Shown: positions 1-9,756 of the stretch, piece by piece | Position numbering within the stretch: the first letter of the stretch is position 1 | Layout of the letters: every line of letters begins with the position of its first letter | Assembly: GCA_001910725.1 (NCBI GenBank) | Contig: MJGA01000012.1 | Location: forward strand, 1-64,000 | DNA length: 64,000 bases | Reading direction: 5' to 3' | From: Phanerodontia chrysosporium | Taxonomy: Eukaryota; Basidiomycota; Agaricomycetes; Polyporales; Phanerochaetaceae | Translations under genes and position numbers: made by a program | Notes under the pieces: generated by a model | Databases searched by the model: none | What the model was told of the DNA's origin: nothing | Seen by the model: the letters and a program-made list of their open reading frames with translations, nothing else

Positions 1-1288
1 TGTTGCTCCGGACGCTTACAGAGATTGTCTTCAGGCTCACGGAAAGTCATCCAGTATGCTGGATTCGTCATGTACAGTGAACATAATCGAATGATACACG
101 TTCACTTCTGGTACGTAGACAGGTAGAGAGGCCCACGCAACAGTATTATTGTCCACTTTGCGCCGCGGCCGCCATCAACTGCAACGATCGAGCCTCTGCT
201 GGTAGAGGTGCAGGCAGCACTAGTACTGGAGCACTAGATGTTGCCAAACGTCCACACTGAGGGAAGGTACGTCAAACCGCGAAGTGTCAGTAATTGGCAG
301 AGTGGGCTCACGTGGACTTCGGGGCGGTAATAGAGATCGCAGCCGCCTTCATACCCATGCGGGGGACCTCGACGCTAGGCGAGCTTTGGAGAGAGTCCTC
401 TTCATCGACATCCTCCGTCCTCACTTGGCTATGTCGAGTCCTCCTCCCTATGAGTCCTCCGAGTCCATCTCGTCCAACGCAGCGGTCTCGTGATCGGCAT
501 CGGCACCCGTGTCGATTTCGCTGGGCCCGCGCATGGACAGAGCGGACATGCTCCGGAGACGTGCAGGCCTTGGGGCGGCTGCGGCACCGGCGTTGGCGGG
601 GGTAGAGTAGGGAATGTGAGGATGGGTGTCCGGCGCGGCACTATTGAGGGTGTCAGACGGGCGCTCCCTTGAGTAGCGAACCATGCCATCATAGGTGGTG
701 GCAGCGACGCGAGGCGTGGATAGATAGGTTTTGGTGTAGGTACATTACTTGTGGGTGTCGCGGGTTTGCGCACGGGTGTGGGTACGTTGAACGTAACTTG
801 CGGTGTGTAAACACAACGGCTGTGGGCGCAGGCGGGTCTTCATGTGCGCTGTGGAAGGTCTGGTGTATTGAGGGATTCTGTGAGTACTGAACTGCGTGTC
901 AGGGGGCATATACTCACGCCTGAGGGGGCTCGGGAAGCTGACTCGGTGACCTCCGTGACCACTACGATCGCTCTGTGCGACTTCATGAAGCTAGCGAGAT
1001 CTAGAGTTGTTGTCAAACGGATATATAGCTCACACGGAAGAGGCTGACAGACCAGGGTTACCGTGAGATTGCACGGCTTGTCGGGATCTTGCGCTGTCGA
1101 CCGCTGTGCCTTGGCTAGCATTGCCTTTCACGAGGAGCATGACCTGGAGAGAGCTTGCCGGTCGACTTTCATACTGACTGGGAGACCCTGTAGCGTCTCG
1201 GCGATCTTCAGTGTCAGCCATGGATCGCTCGGGTGACATGGAAGGCAGAGGTGTGTGTGCTCCCCGACGAGGACCGTTCGCGTGCTCG
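1..1288. other. No confident gene; weak Ser/Pro-rich coding trace
   Basis: I see no recognisable gene here. On the minus strand, about 448-790, two overlapping frames look protein-like: one rich in Pro and Thr (VPTPVRKPATPT) and one ending in an acidic tail (ETAALDEMDSEDS). They could be the disordered end of a protein, possibly frameshifted, but no domain is visible and the start is unknown. Confidence 0.25.
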
Positions 1289-1632
1289 CTATGGTGGCGT
1301 AGACCATAGCGATGGAAAGTGGGAGGTGGTACGTGGGATGCGCACTGTCTCCAGCTGCATGAAGGCCACCTCGAGGGCCCCGGTCGCAGGTGTGCCGAGC
1401 GCAGAGCAATGCTCTGCGAAGAGGTCGACGAGGCCCGCGTCCTTGAACGACTGGTTCGCGCCCTGGCAGAAACGCTGTGATTGTGCCGCGTCAGTGCGTG
1501 CAGAAGACAAGCTGCTGGTAGTGCACCTACGGGGCTTGTCGGGTGTGCGGCGTCGCCGATGAGGACGACGCAACCTTTGTGCCACGTCTCGAGCTCGGGG
1601 CGGTCTTACAGGCCGTACTGATGGCGCCGTCA
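1289..1632 (-). pseudogene. Remnant of a FAD-dependent aromatic monooxygenase
   Basis: The C-terminal core of a salicylate-hydroxylase-type FAD monooxygenase (flavoprotein hydroxylating aromatic substrates with NAD(P)H) can be read on the minus strand. The piece DRPELETWHKG is followed by the FAD-binding GD motif (GCVVLIGDAAHPTSP), a 56-nt intron at 1475-1530 (gtaggt...cacag), then QGANQSFKDAGLVDLF and a tail ending VRIPRTTS. Spliced this way the exons join in frame. Just before the first motif a TAA at 1606-1608 sits where the family usually has Tyr before Asp-Arg-Pro. Upstream exons with the N-terminal Rossmann fold (GxGxxG) were not found. The fragment therefore looks like a 5'-truncated pseudogene with a nonsense change. 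The family assignment is fairly firm; the dead state is inferred from the stop and missing N-terminus. Confidence 0.6.
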
Positions 1633-2447
1633 GCAACTCGCGTGCGCGCAGCGGCTCTAGGATGGCAGAGTCACAATTGAGCGCAGGTAACAAGGCAGAC
1701 CGACTTACCATCGTCAGCGCACCCCGACCCGCAGCCCTCGACCAAGCAGTGTCGAACATATCTGAAGGCACCAGTTGACCACGGCCTTATTCGGAGAGTG
1801 GGTGGAATGGCTGGCATAGCCGCTTTCGCGTTGTCAAAGGCGTAGAGGTGGAGTCAAAGGCGTAGAGGTGAAGGTCAGTTCCTCTGTCTCTACCCCCGCC
1901 GAAGAGGCAGGGGTGTCTCGTCGCTGCTCTGGCCCGCCCCTGCACAGGTGCAGACGCGATTTGAGCTTTTGCGACGTTGGCGAGACATCAGAAGCTGCTC
2001 CTGCAAGGAGGCGGAGAGGAGGCACGCAATTGCGCATGCAAAGCCGTGGCCAGCCATGGTTCGATTGATCAGTGATCATGTGACGACGCTCGGACTCGCC
2101 CGGCCTGCGACTGATAACGCGCAATCATGATTAAAGAGGAATGATAAGATAGTGCAAGCAAAGATAACAGATAAGATCCAGGGTATCCGCTAATAAGCAA
2201 TGTTGTCCCATTGTCCTGTCGTGGCCAGCAGCCCTCGCACATGTGCAATAAGGCCCGTAAGGTCCTTCTCAGCAGCAGATAATCAAGGCGAGGTCAATGA
2301 TGAATTGTGTGGTGATCGCGAGGAAAGGGTAGGTGCTTCAGCTTGATTATAATTATAACATGACAGCACCGCCTTTTATAATGGCGTTTCAGCTATAGCT
2401 ACAGCTACCACCACCACCACCACCATCTCCATTCCTCGCGCATACAC
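1633..2447. other. Intergenic; no gene seen
   Basis: No conserved coding sequence is visible. It includes a 20-bp tandem duplication (1833-1870), and a CCA-repeat tract (2407-2424) just before the next start codon. Confidence 0.5.
1833..1870. repeat. 20-bp unit tandem duplication
   Basis: The 18-mer gtcaaaggcgtagaggtg occurs at 1833-1850 and again at 1853-1870, separated by two bases, so the repeat unit is 20 bp. It lies in non-coding sequence. Confidence 0.9.
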
Positions 2448-3728
2448 ATGGATTCAAAAGCTTTAGGTCCGAGCTCTGGACCCGCCGGAACGCCTCAAAG
2501 GTTCGTGTATCTGGGTGCTGTAGCTTTCTTTAGTGACCGGTATATATACAGGGCTTCTATATTCTCGTGGATTCCAGTCTACCCGGACATCGTAGGGCGC
2601 CCCTACGATTCCGACAAAAAGGAGGCAGAGGCGAGCAAGCGACCTCACCGGATTGTTGTGGTGGAGACCCTTCCCTCATCGGGGAAGAACATCGCAGCTA
2701 TGTTGCCCTTAGCAGAGGGTGCTACATCCGAGGTGGATGAGGGCTCACAGTGGCCGAGGCGCATTGATAATTGTGGGTGGGTGACGAAGTTGACACACCC
2801 CAGTATACTAGGTGCTGATATCACCCTTCGTCCGTTACGAAGATTCAGCGAGATGTGCGACCGCATCCAATGGTATTTTTTCAAGCTCAATCCCAGGTAC
2901 CGGTGCAAGATCGTGCCCAATGAGGACTCCCCTGAATGTCCGATCACAATTCTGACGAAAGCAGATGATGACCGAAGTGACGTCGGTATTGGTGGGTCTT
3001 TCGTGATCATCGTGGCGACCGTTCTGTGGCGCAATTGACCCGTTGACAGTTGAAGGACCGCCCGGCAGAGCAGTCAGCCCAGATTCGATGGATATGGACA
3101 GGAACACGCCACACGTTGCACCCGCTGCACCCGCGCCCAAACATGGTTTCGAAGACGAAGACGATCTTCCAGGTGAGATAGACAAGTCCCGGCACAATGC
3201 ATATATGCGTTCACACTAAACCGAGGACTCGCAGACAATGACAGAGATGACTGTAGCATGGATACGGCACGGGGCGACCAGTCGAGGTTCATAACCCCTG
3301 TCCCTGTTCATGCTGGTAGAGCTCCTTCAGCAAGAGCTCCTTCGGACGTCAGCATGCTAGATATGACTGCGGCTATGTATGCGCAACACATGGCCGCAGA
3401 AGATGATCGTATCAAGCGCACGTTCTCAGAGGCGTTCCCTGTCAGCGAACCTGCTGCAGAATCCCCGTCTAAGCGCCTTAAGTCCATCAAGTCCATCGTC
3501 TCCTCTGCACGACAAGGACCACCGGTACCGGTCGGCAGTCCTGTAGCAGGGCCTAGTAATACGCGTTCATGCGCCGCATCGGCAAGGGAACGCTACAGGA
3601 CCACCATACCTGATGCACAAACGCCTGGATCGGCCAAACAAAAAGGTAGCCACAGGGATCCTATCATGACTCCCCGAAGTCTTCTGACGTTCGCACTGTT
3701 TAATACAGGTAAAATGAAGAAGCCATGA
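2448..3728 (+). CDS. Hypothetical protein, five exons
   Basis: I do not recognise this protein. The model is ATG 2448 with exons 2448-2500, 2552-2985, 3050-3172, 3235-3645 and 3709-3728. All four introns (51-64 nt) are GT-AG and the reading phase closes exactly, giving 346 residues. The N-terminal half is mixed in composition (for example CDRIQWYFFKLNPRY). The C-terminal half is low-complexity: an acidic stretch (FEDEDDLP), Ser/Pro/Ala-rich sequence, a basic SPSKRLKSIKS patch, and the last exon turns the end into a Lys-rich tail (KQKGKMKKP). This suggests a soluble, possibly nuclear protein, which is inference only. No signal peptide or membrane segment is seen. The 5' leader carries a (CCA)n tract. 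The exon structure is well supported by phase; function is unknown. Confidence 0.55.
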
Positions 3729-4383
3729 ACGATCGATATATACGCTGCTGTATCGCAAAACTACATATTGTAAAACATAGTCTGCTCTACGATGAATGAT
3801 TGTGACATAGTCTGCTACTGTATCGTCACGATGAATGGCTCGACATATCATCTCGCCCTGCATAGGTGCGCGAATTGTGTGATGAACGCCCACATTGGTC
3901 TCGGCACCGTCGCGTCCGTTCTTGACCTGGACATGAATACATGAGCCCTATCGGACGTGACGCGATGGAAGCCAGAGTATAATGATTCAATTTATGTGGA
4001 ACGCACGTTGGTACGTCGCTCGCGGTCTAACGGCTGGCATGAGCAGAAGATATCGCTGAGTCACCCTTTGCCGTTGCGCGAGTCGTCGCGAGCGCCTGGC
4101 TCTGCGTCTATCTGACGTCATAAGCTTGTCTCCAGCACAATTGACCGAATTCCTCGCAGCTTGCAAATAATATTGGTGATATATGAGAATGAACTTAACA
4201 GAGGATATCAATAATATAATAAGTGCGTTTCATGCCTGGAAATATCGCCGAGAGCAGTGCACCTACACGGCGGCGGCCGGCCACAGAGGGCGGTGCGTCG
4301 CTGCCATTCTCGGGGTACGCTTAGTAATATTTCACGTCAGCCAATCGCGAGGGAGTTCCCACGGGTGAAACGCCAGGCAAGCG

Positions 4384-4431
4384 ACTGGACAAGCTACTGG
4401 ACAAGACACTGGACAAGCAACTGGACAAGCT
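4384..4431. repeat. 12-bp tandem repeat, four copies
   Basis: The unit actggacaagct is repeated four times with one- or two-base changes at its 3' end (4384, 4396, 4408, 4420). It decays after 4431 (actgggcac), and a further partial copy occurs near 4467. Because the unit is a multiple of three it keeps one frame open (Trp-Thr-x-x repeats), but I see no gene around it. Confidence 0.9.
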
Positions 4432-5623
4432 ACTGGGCACGCAGCCCAGTCGCTCAACCGATCACGACTGGACAAGGGTTTTGCCCGTTGTGCCAAGCCG
4501 TTTGGCGGAGGCCACGTCCGCGGACCCTGAGACGCGTTGAAACGTATGCGAAAGAATCGGACGGGATAGGCTCCTATGCAGCGCTCAGGTGCGCGTGGGA
4601 TCTGCAGGAGCGCTGAATCCGCGATAGAAATAGGTTACATTGATACGGTCAGCGGACAATGTCGTAGGTTGTGTGGTGTACAGCATGCGTGTCATGAGCG
4701 TCGGTATACTCGGGGCGCAGGTATGAGGCCCATTAAACCGAATGCAAGCATGTACAGACCTGAGGCTGGTGACAGTGTGACTACAAGGATAGCCCGAAAG
4801 GAACGAAAAACATACCGCCTATGGCGCCCTTGATGTAGCCAAGTGAGGACCAACGTCCTAGGGTGAAGGTTAGCAGCGACCAGCCCGACACGATAGCAGT
4901 GGTCAGCATCTAGGTACGCGTCGTTAGCACGTATCTCGGCATTTGAATGGGATTGGCCTATATATGCGCACCGGAATGACAGTTGAGAGTACGCCGGACT
5001 GTCGCCAGTGGCGGAACTATAATGGGAGTTTGGAAGGTCAGCATGCAGAGTCATGGGCGACGGGGCACTTCGGCACGTACGTCAGGCTTCTCTCCTTTGA
5101 TCAGGGGGATGAGGAGGATGTACATAAAGAGTACAACAGTCACCAAGCCGAGTGCGAGCGTCATGGCCGCCGTCGTCCTGGATATATGCATGGATGGGTC
5201 ATGGGGCGGGTCGCACACGTCTGAGGGAAAATGAGACGAACCATGCCCACCCTCCAGAGCCGAGATCGCCATTGAGGATGCTCAGTAACGCGCGGTGCGT
5301 ACCCAGGTAGTAGGTGATGATCCCGCCAGGCACGATGAATTTGAGTTGGCGGAGGGTGTGCCGCGAGACGGAAACGACAGCGGACATATTCGAGCGACGG
5401 GGGTGCGCTTTCGGGCGCGGGGAGACGGGCGGAGGCGAGGGCGCGAGACCGTTGCCAGCGGATCTCGAGCAGAAAGCCGCAGGACTTCTGGTGGAACGGA
5501 ACCCGAGGCGCAGCGGCGGCGTGTTTGTGGTCGCAGATGATGGTAAAAGGTCGCTAGCAGCCCGAGCATGCACTGCGCTCCCCAACGCAATCACATGGCC
5601 GACGCGCGTCTCTCCGTAACACC

Positions 5624-5644
5624 CGTGACGCGTGACGCGTGACG
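5624..5644. repeat. 7-bp tandem repeat, three copies
   Basis: Three perfect copies of cgtgacg, non-coding, about 310 bp before the start of the DUF6534 gene. Confidence 0.85.
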
Positions 5645-5955
5645 CAGCGGGCATTCACGCAGCGGCCGGATTAGGCGTGGCACATGCCCTTTCGGGAAGG
5701 TCGCGATCGGGCATCATGTCGCAGGCGATGTTACAGATCCACGAGCGCCCTAGGATGAGATCGGAAATCGTGCCCTGTCCTCGTCCGCTGCGTGTCCCTC
5801 CCCTCCCCGGTTCCCCAGGAACAAGGCGCACCGTCCTGTACAAATATCATGATGACCAACAGCCCACCGCCTCGTGCGCGCTCCCCGCCGTTCCCCCTCT
5901 CCGTCTCTTTGTGCTGGTCCTCTGGAGGCCATCTGCGTCCAGGCCGACGCCAACC

Positions 5956-7929
5956 ATGGACCTCCCTGCATCGGCGATGCATATCGACCTGACTCCCACC
6001 TTTGGTGAGCTGCCTGCTGTCGGTCTTGTTACGGAGTCTGACAGGAAAGCAGGGGCTGTGTTCATTGGAGCCCTGGGCATGATGGCGTATGTGCTACCCT
6101 TCGGCCAGTCAAACACGAATGCTCACAGATCTGGTGGCGTAGACTCTATGGTCTCACGTCTCTGCAGGTAAGGATGACACATAGCTACAAGCCATAGATA
6201 TAATTAAACAAAGGAGCACACGTAGACCTTTCTGTACTTTACCCTCTACCCCGACGACAGGCCGTCTTTAAAGTCCCTAGTGAGTTTGCATCCTGTATGA
6301 TCTCAACTGCTAGGAGATAACAACGTTATAGGTTTCTCTTATCTGGTACAAAGCTTGTTCTGTGCGCAGCCTCATTCGCTGGACTGACCTGTGTGCTCTC
6401 ACAGGGTCTTGGATACATTTCACATTTCCTTAGGTACGTTCGCACCAATAGCCGTGCGTAGTCACGTGCACCTAACAGCGTGTCTACAGTATGTCATGCA
6501 CTGTATCATTATCTGGCAAGTCGATCGCTGCCTTCGTGCTAGCACCTCCTCATCGGCCTCCCGTCCACGATAATAGATCAAAAATTACGCCAATCCGGCT
6601 ATCCTGAACTCTGGAACCTGGTGAGGGCACTCGAGCTTACATAACCGTGACATAACTAACGATCATTCCACCCAGGTCGTTATGGGTATGCATTTGAGAT
6701 TGTCCAGAGACGGCGAAGCTGATATACCATGCGGTGATACCTTTAGCTTTCAATCATTGTCAACGTAGGTCTGATCACGCTCCCTCATCCACCATCTGAC
6801 AGTCCACATAGTGTACAATAGGATGCACTGTACAAGGGTTTGTGTCTCTACCCACAGTATGGGATTTGACTAACCACTGCAGCAGTTTCTTCATAGGGCG
6901 ACTCTACGTCGTCACATCTCCCATGACCCGACGATGGTTGATACCCTCCATCGTGATCCTCGTCCTTTTCCACTTCGGTACGTTTGAGGGAGCCAGTTCC
7001 ACGCTTTCCCACCCGCTCATCATAGTTTACAGCTTTCGGACTTGGTACTTGCCGTTCGCATCCCGTCTGGAGCGTGTGCTGACGCAGTAGCCAGAGAGCG
7101 CCATCTGGGGATTTGTTCTCCAGACCTTCAGTCGGTTCAAGTCGAAGCTTGTGAGGCGGAAAAACATATTTGCCTACCAGTGTCCTAACGGCGACTCTAG
7201 TGGAGTTCTGCCCTGCCTTTCGCGATCTTTGCCGTTGTATCCGATGTAGCCATCGCCGCCTCGCTTTGCGTCACGCTCTGGAAAACCAAGTCCTACTTCA
7301 TGACGTGCGTACCGCTGTAGTCACCCCGACCCAGACTCACGACATCGTATGCAGGACCAACAATGTCATCAACAACCTCATGATATTCGCCATAAACCGC
7401 TGCCTCCTCACCTCGTACGTCCTCCTACTCTCTCAGATACATCCGCTTGATATTCCCGGACCTCCCAGCGTAATCGCTGTCCTCGAAATAGTGCTCGTAC
7501 GTCCCACACTCCCGGACGTCTACGCCGTGCACTGACGCAAGTCTGCACAGTTCGCCGTCTTCCCGAACACGCTCTGGTACGTCGGTCTCGACTTCGTGAT
7601 CGGCAAGCTCTACGCGAACTCGCTGCTCGCGACGCTCAACACGCGCTACTCGGTGCGCGGTCGCGCCGCCGCGGCCGGCTCTTTGCAAGCTTCGAGCATG
7701 AGCGACGGCGCGCAGGGGCAGCAACCGTCGCTGCTGCGCGGGGGTAACGGGCTCGTGTTCTCGACGGTGGTGCCCGTGAGTATGGCGAGCTATAGTGTGA
7801 TGGGGCTTGACTGACGAGAGGCAACAGGTCGATGGAGGCAGCATACATGATGCCGGGTCTGTCGAGCAGGTATGTTACGCCTGCCCGTCGCCGTGCTCGC
7901 GCTGCTAACAACCGTCGCAGAAGGTTTAA
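5956..7929 (+). CDS. DUF6534-family multipass membrane protein, 20 exons
   Basis: This is a basidiomycete-expanded membrane protein of unknown function with about seven membrane helices. Twenty exons join in phase to exactly 960 nt (319 residues plus stop): 5956-6004, 6053-6086, 6143-6167, 6226-6279, 6332-6345, 6405-6433, 6490-6515, 6577-6620, 6676-6685, 6747-6764, 6812-6837, 6883-6977, 7033-7044, 7095-7150, 7201-7304, 7355-7414, 7469-7496, 7551-7775, 7828-7869, 7921-7929. Family landmarks appear in order: LTPTFGAVFIGALG, LYGLTSLQTFLYF, VLDTFHISLVCHALYHYL, SFFIGRLYV, FAIFAVVSDVAIAASLC, TNNVINNLMIFAINRCLLTS and FVIGKLYANSLLATLNTR, then a soluble Ser-rich tail. One intron (6516-6576) begins with GC (gcaagt). 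No stop or frameshift remains, so the gene looks intact. Neighbours give no hint of function. Confidence 0.85.
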
Positions 7930-8134
7930 GGATTCTACTTCAGAGATTTCAATCCACGATGTATCACTCCTGTAGCATGTGCACTAGACGATACCCAAAC
8001 GATGACCTGTATGATGATCTTACGATGTAACCATGGATTGCGCGCGCACCAGTGAGAGTGAGACTCCATAGAGATACCGAGATGAGAGCAGCAGCAATAC
8101 AACAAACATACAAATAAGCCAACGACAGAAGCGG

Positions 8135-9487
8135 TTATGATGAAGATTTTGACGGCTTTTTCTAGGTCGCGACGGTCATCAATCGGTTGTGTCAAGGGAC
8201 GTGAAGCGAGAGGGCAGACTCACGTAGGCGACCGCATCGAAGTCGTACTTGATACCAGCCTCCTCGATCTTGCGCTTCTTCTGAGCCTGACGCTTCAGAA
8301 GCCGCTTCTCAGCCTTCTTCTGCTCCTCTTCCGTCCGGGGCTGTTGTAAGTCCAATGGTAAGTGGAGTTTCTGCATCATGGACCGTACAACGTACTTTGT
8401 TATGTTGCACCCGCGCGACACGGTCTTTGGGCACGGGTCTCCACTTCCTGTTGGCACCGACCCAAAGCTCGGGGTGCACCTCGTCCTTCGGGATAACCTT
8501 GCACGTGAGGATGTGGCCCATGAGAAGGTAGTTGTCCATGGTCTCTGCGACAATCTGGGCGACAGAAGAGGATTCGAACTCGATGAAAGCGTAGTGTTTT
8601 GAGCGGCCAGTCTATAGTGACAACGATGTCAACAGGCTTATCTGGAATATGGTCGAAGATAACATACCCGCTTGTTACGAGAGAGACGTAGCCGAGTAAC
8701 ATCGCCGAACTGTGAGAAGTAGGACTTCATCTGCTCCTCATAGAAGCCATGGGGTATCCTGCCCAGGTAGATAACACCTCGGTCTGCGGTCTATGTCTAA
8801 ATGAGTATTGGGTAGAACAGAGAGAATATAGAGACGCACTGGCTTCTTCTTAGCCTTTTCCAACTTCTTCTTTACAATGGCATCGTCTTTCGCAATAGTT
8901 GGGAGCTTGCCTACATCAACCGGGTTGGGATCGACGTTCATCTCATCGTCAGAGGAGTCATCATCATCGTCTGTCGAGAATCCGAACAGCTGGACATCCT
9001 CCTCCTCGCCCTCAGCAGCCTCCGCCTCCACTTCAGAGCCCTCCTGCTCTTCAGCTTCAGATTCTTCTGGAGGTGGCGAGGGGCTCTTGGCTTTCGCCTT
9101 TGAAATGCCGACCTTCTTCGGCTTGGTCTCCTTGGCCTTCACAGGTGCAGCGACCTTTGGTTCCTCCGCCTCCGCCTCCGCCTCCTTCTTCTTTCCCTTC
9201 TCCTTCTCCTTCACCTCCACCTTGCTCTTTGCAGCAGCGACCTTCTTGGTTGCCGGCGCAACCTTCTTAGGCTCTTCAGCCGCGACCTTAGCCTTCTTCA
9301 CCTCCTTCACCTCCTCGCTTTCCTCGGTGCTCTTGCGCTTCCCAGCGGCCTTGCTGCTGGGCTTCTCCGGGACTGCAGCGGATTTGGTCTTCGTGTCGGA
9401 CTTCTTCGACGACTCAGCGACCGCGCTGAGGAGAGACTTTTTGGGCTTCGCAACCTTGGCCGGCTTTTCCGTAACCGTCTTGGCCAT
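8135..9487 (-). CDS. NOP15: Nucleolar RRM protein, Nop15/NIFK homologue
   Basis: Ribosome-biogenesis factor of the nucleolus; yeast Nop15 binds pre-60S rRNA near ITS2. Five exons join in phase: 8840-9487, 8668-8790, 8396-8611, 8224-8340 and 8135-8161, 376 residues. The first 210 residues are Lys/Ala/Glu-rich with acidic Ser patches ([12 protein letters not shown]), typical of nucleolar proteins. One RRM follows: [12 protein letters not shown] is RNP2, SKHYAFIEF is RNP1, then [13 protein letters not shown]. After it comes the conserved [16 protein letters not shown] and a basic C-terminal helix ([20 protein letters not shown]). The long charged N-terminus makes it longer than yeast Nop15 and more like animal NIFK. 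It is divergently transcribed from APC6 across about 270 bp. Identity as a Nop15/NIFK protein is secure. Confidence 0.88.
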
Positions 9488-9756
9488 TTTGTGATGGATG
9501 AGAAGGAGCAAGGGGACGAGGAGGACTGAAAGCGCGAGCGGTCGACTCTTGCCAGGCTCGATCTCAGATTCCAAAATTTCCCAAGCGCGCACCCCACGTG
9601 GATGCATCCCGATTGGGACGTTTATTTGGCCAAAGGCTTTGGAAATAAACAAGGCGTGATTCGGCGCTTAGCACCCTTGACACGCACCGCCGCGAGGTTC
9701 GACTGCTTCCAATTCCCGCCTCGCTGCTCAGAATATTCGCCTGATTTTGCCAAAAT

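Larger units (their letters stand above)
3729..5955. other. Intergenic with tandem repeats; possible membrane-protein fragment
   Basis: No complete gene is recognised. On the minus strand about 5051-5400 there are two protein-like pieces: FIVPGGIITYYLGTHRALL and, after a would-be 30-nt intron, a strongly hydrophobic segment (LVTVVLFMYILLIPLI) that would form one membrane helix. The intron is too short to trust and no family is evident. Tandem repeats lie at 4384-4431 and 5624-5644. Confidence 0.3.

Noticed and set aside
4692..5654. A membrane-protein gene on the minus strand
   Set aside because: The hydrophobic pieces can be joined only through a 30-nt intron and the following exons could not be found.
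5956..7844. DUF6534 gene as a pseudogene
   Set aside because: It looks broken as plain reading frames, but 20 in-phase exons give an uninterrupted 319-residue protein.
8877..9494. A 205-codon plus-strand Ser/Ala-rich frame
   Set aside because: Complement of the Lys/Glu/Ala-rich N-terminus of Nop15, not a separate gene.
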